Shown: piece after piece, positions 5,479 through 5,569 of the stretch | How positions within the stretch are numbered: position 1 is the stretch's first letter | Layout of the letters: each line of letters starts with the position of its first letter | Assembly (NCBI GenBank): GCA_035534495.1 | Contig: DATLRW010000185.1 | Coordinates: 1 to 5,569 of the forward strand | Direction of reading: 5' to 3' | Length of the DNA: 5,569 nucleotides | DNA from: JAKASX01 sp035534495 | Lineage (GTDB): Bacteria; Acidobacteriota; Terriglobia; Acidiferrales; UBA7541 | Made by a program: the position numbers and the translations under genes | Notes under the pieces: generated by a model | What the model saw: the letters and a program-made list of their open reading frames with translations, nothing else | What the model was told of the DNA's origin: nothing | The model's database searches: none

Positions 5479-5569
5479 TTCGCTTCCTGTCGTTTCCGCC
5501 GGGCCTCCTCGATCATCTCCCCCGCCCGGCGCGCCGAAAACAGCATCCCCGCCAACCTGCTCCTGCCCC
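5479..5569. other. Window end, no supportable gene
   Basis: These 91 bases after the kinase stop contain CGCCGGGC (5497-5504) and GCCCGGCG (5524-5531), an exact 8-bp inverted repeat with a 19-base loop and no T-tract, so at best a weak structure. No start codon with a ribosome site is seen on the + strand. A - strand frame is open through here but would run deep into the kinase gene. Confidence 0.4.

Noticed and set aside
5497..5531. Inverted repeat after the last gene as a terminator
   Set aside because: The loop is 19 bases long and no T-tract follows on either side.
5337..5555. A 72-codon open frame on the - strand at the window end
   Set aside because: It overlaps the 3' end of the kinase gene by over 140 bases, and no domain is recognisable; the part beyond 5478 is too short to judge.
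1..5569. Mobile elements, CRISPR arrays, tRNA or rRNA genes
   Set aside because: I see no transposase motifs, regularly spaced direct repeats, tRNA cloverleaf with a T-loop consensus, or rRNA-like sequence.

Overview
The window is a GC-rich stretch (coding third positions mostly G or C) with five genes, all on the + strand. They look like a nucleotide-activated heptose biosynthesis locus of a Gram-negative-type bacterium, the sort of locus that feeds lipopolysaccharide core, O-antigen or capsule synthesis. The sequence alone does not fix the phylum. The GC content, the gene content and a GmhB-SIS fusion would fit a deltaproteobacterial, acidobacterial or similar environmental lineage, but that is a guess.

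Layout: (1) 65-1015 encodes an extended-SDR NAD-dependent sugar-nucleotide epimerase/dehydratase and is followed at once by a textbook intrinsic terminator (1023-1057). (2) A 265-base non-coding stretch follows, which probably holds the promoter of the next unit. (3) 1323-2402 encodes a GHMP-family kinase resembling HddA, the D-glycero-alpha-D-manno-heptose-7-phosphate kinase. (4) 2488-3741 encodes a two-domain protein: an N-terminal HAD phosphatase of the GmhB type (heptose 1,7-bisphosphate phosphatase, zinc motif intact) joined to a C-terminal SIS domain. (5) 3821-4447 encodes a stand-alone SIS isomerase with the full GmhA catalytic signature. (6) 4444-5478 overlaps it by ATGA and encodes a PfkB/ribokinase-family kinase of the RfaE1/HldA type, without the nucleotidyltransferase domain found in E. 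coli HldE. The last 91 bases hold no gene I can support.

How they fit together: GmhA turns sedoheptulose 7-phosphate into D-glycero-D-manno-heptose 7-phosphate; a kinase phosphorylates C1; GmhB removes the C7 phosphate; a nucleotidyltransferase then activates the sugar; an SDR enzyme may epimerise or modify the product. Two points stand out. First, the locus has both kinase types known for opposite anomers (HddA for alpha, leading to GDP-heptose; HldA/RfaE1 for beta, leading to ADP-heptose), with only one GmhB-type phosphatase and no nucleotidyltransferase in view. Second, the SIS domain fused to GmhB has lost the residues that define GmhA catalysis and phosphate binding, while a normal GmhA is encoded directly downstream. 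The fused domain therefore probably does something other than the standard isomerisation.
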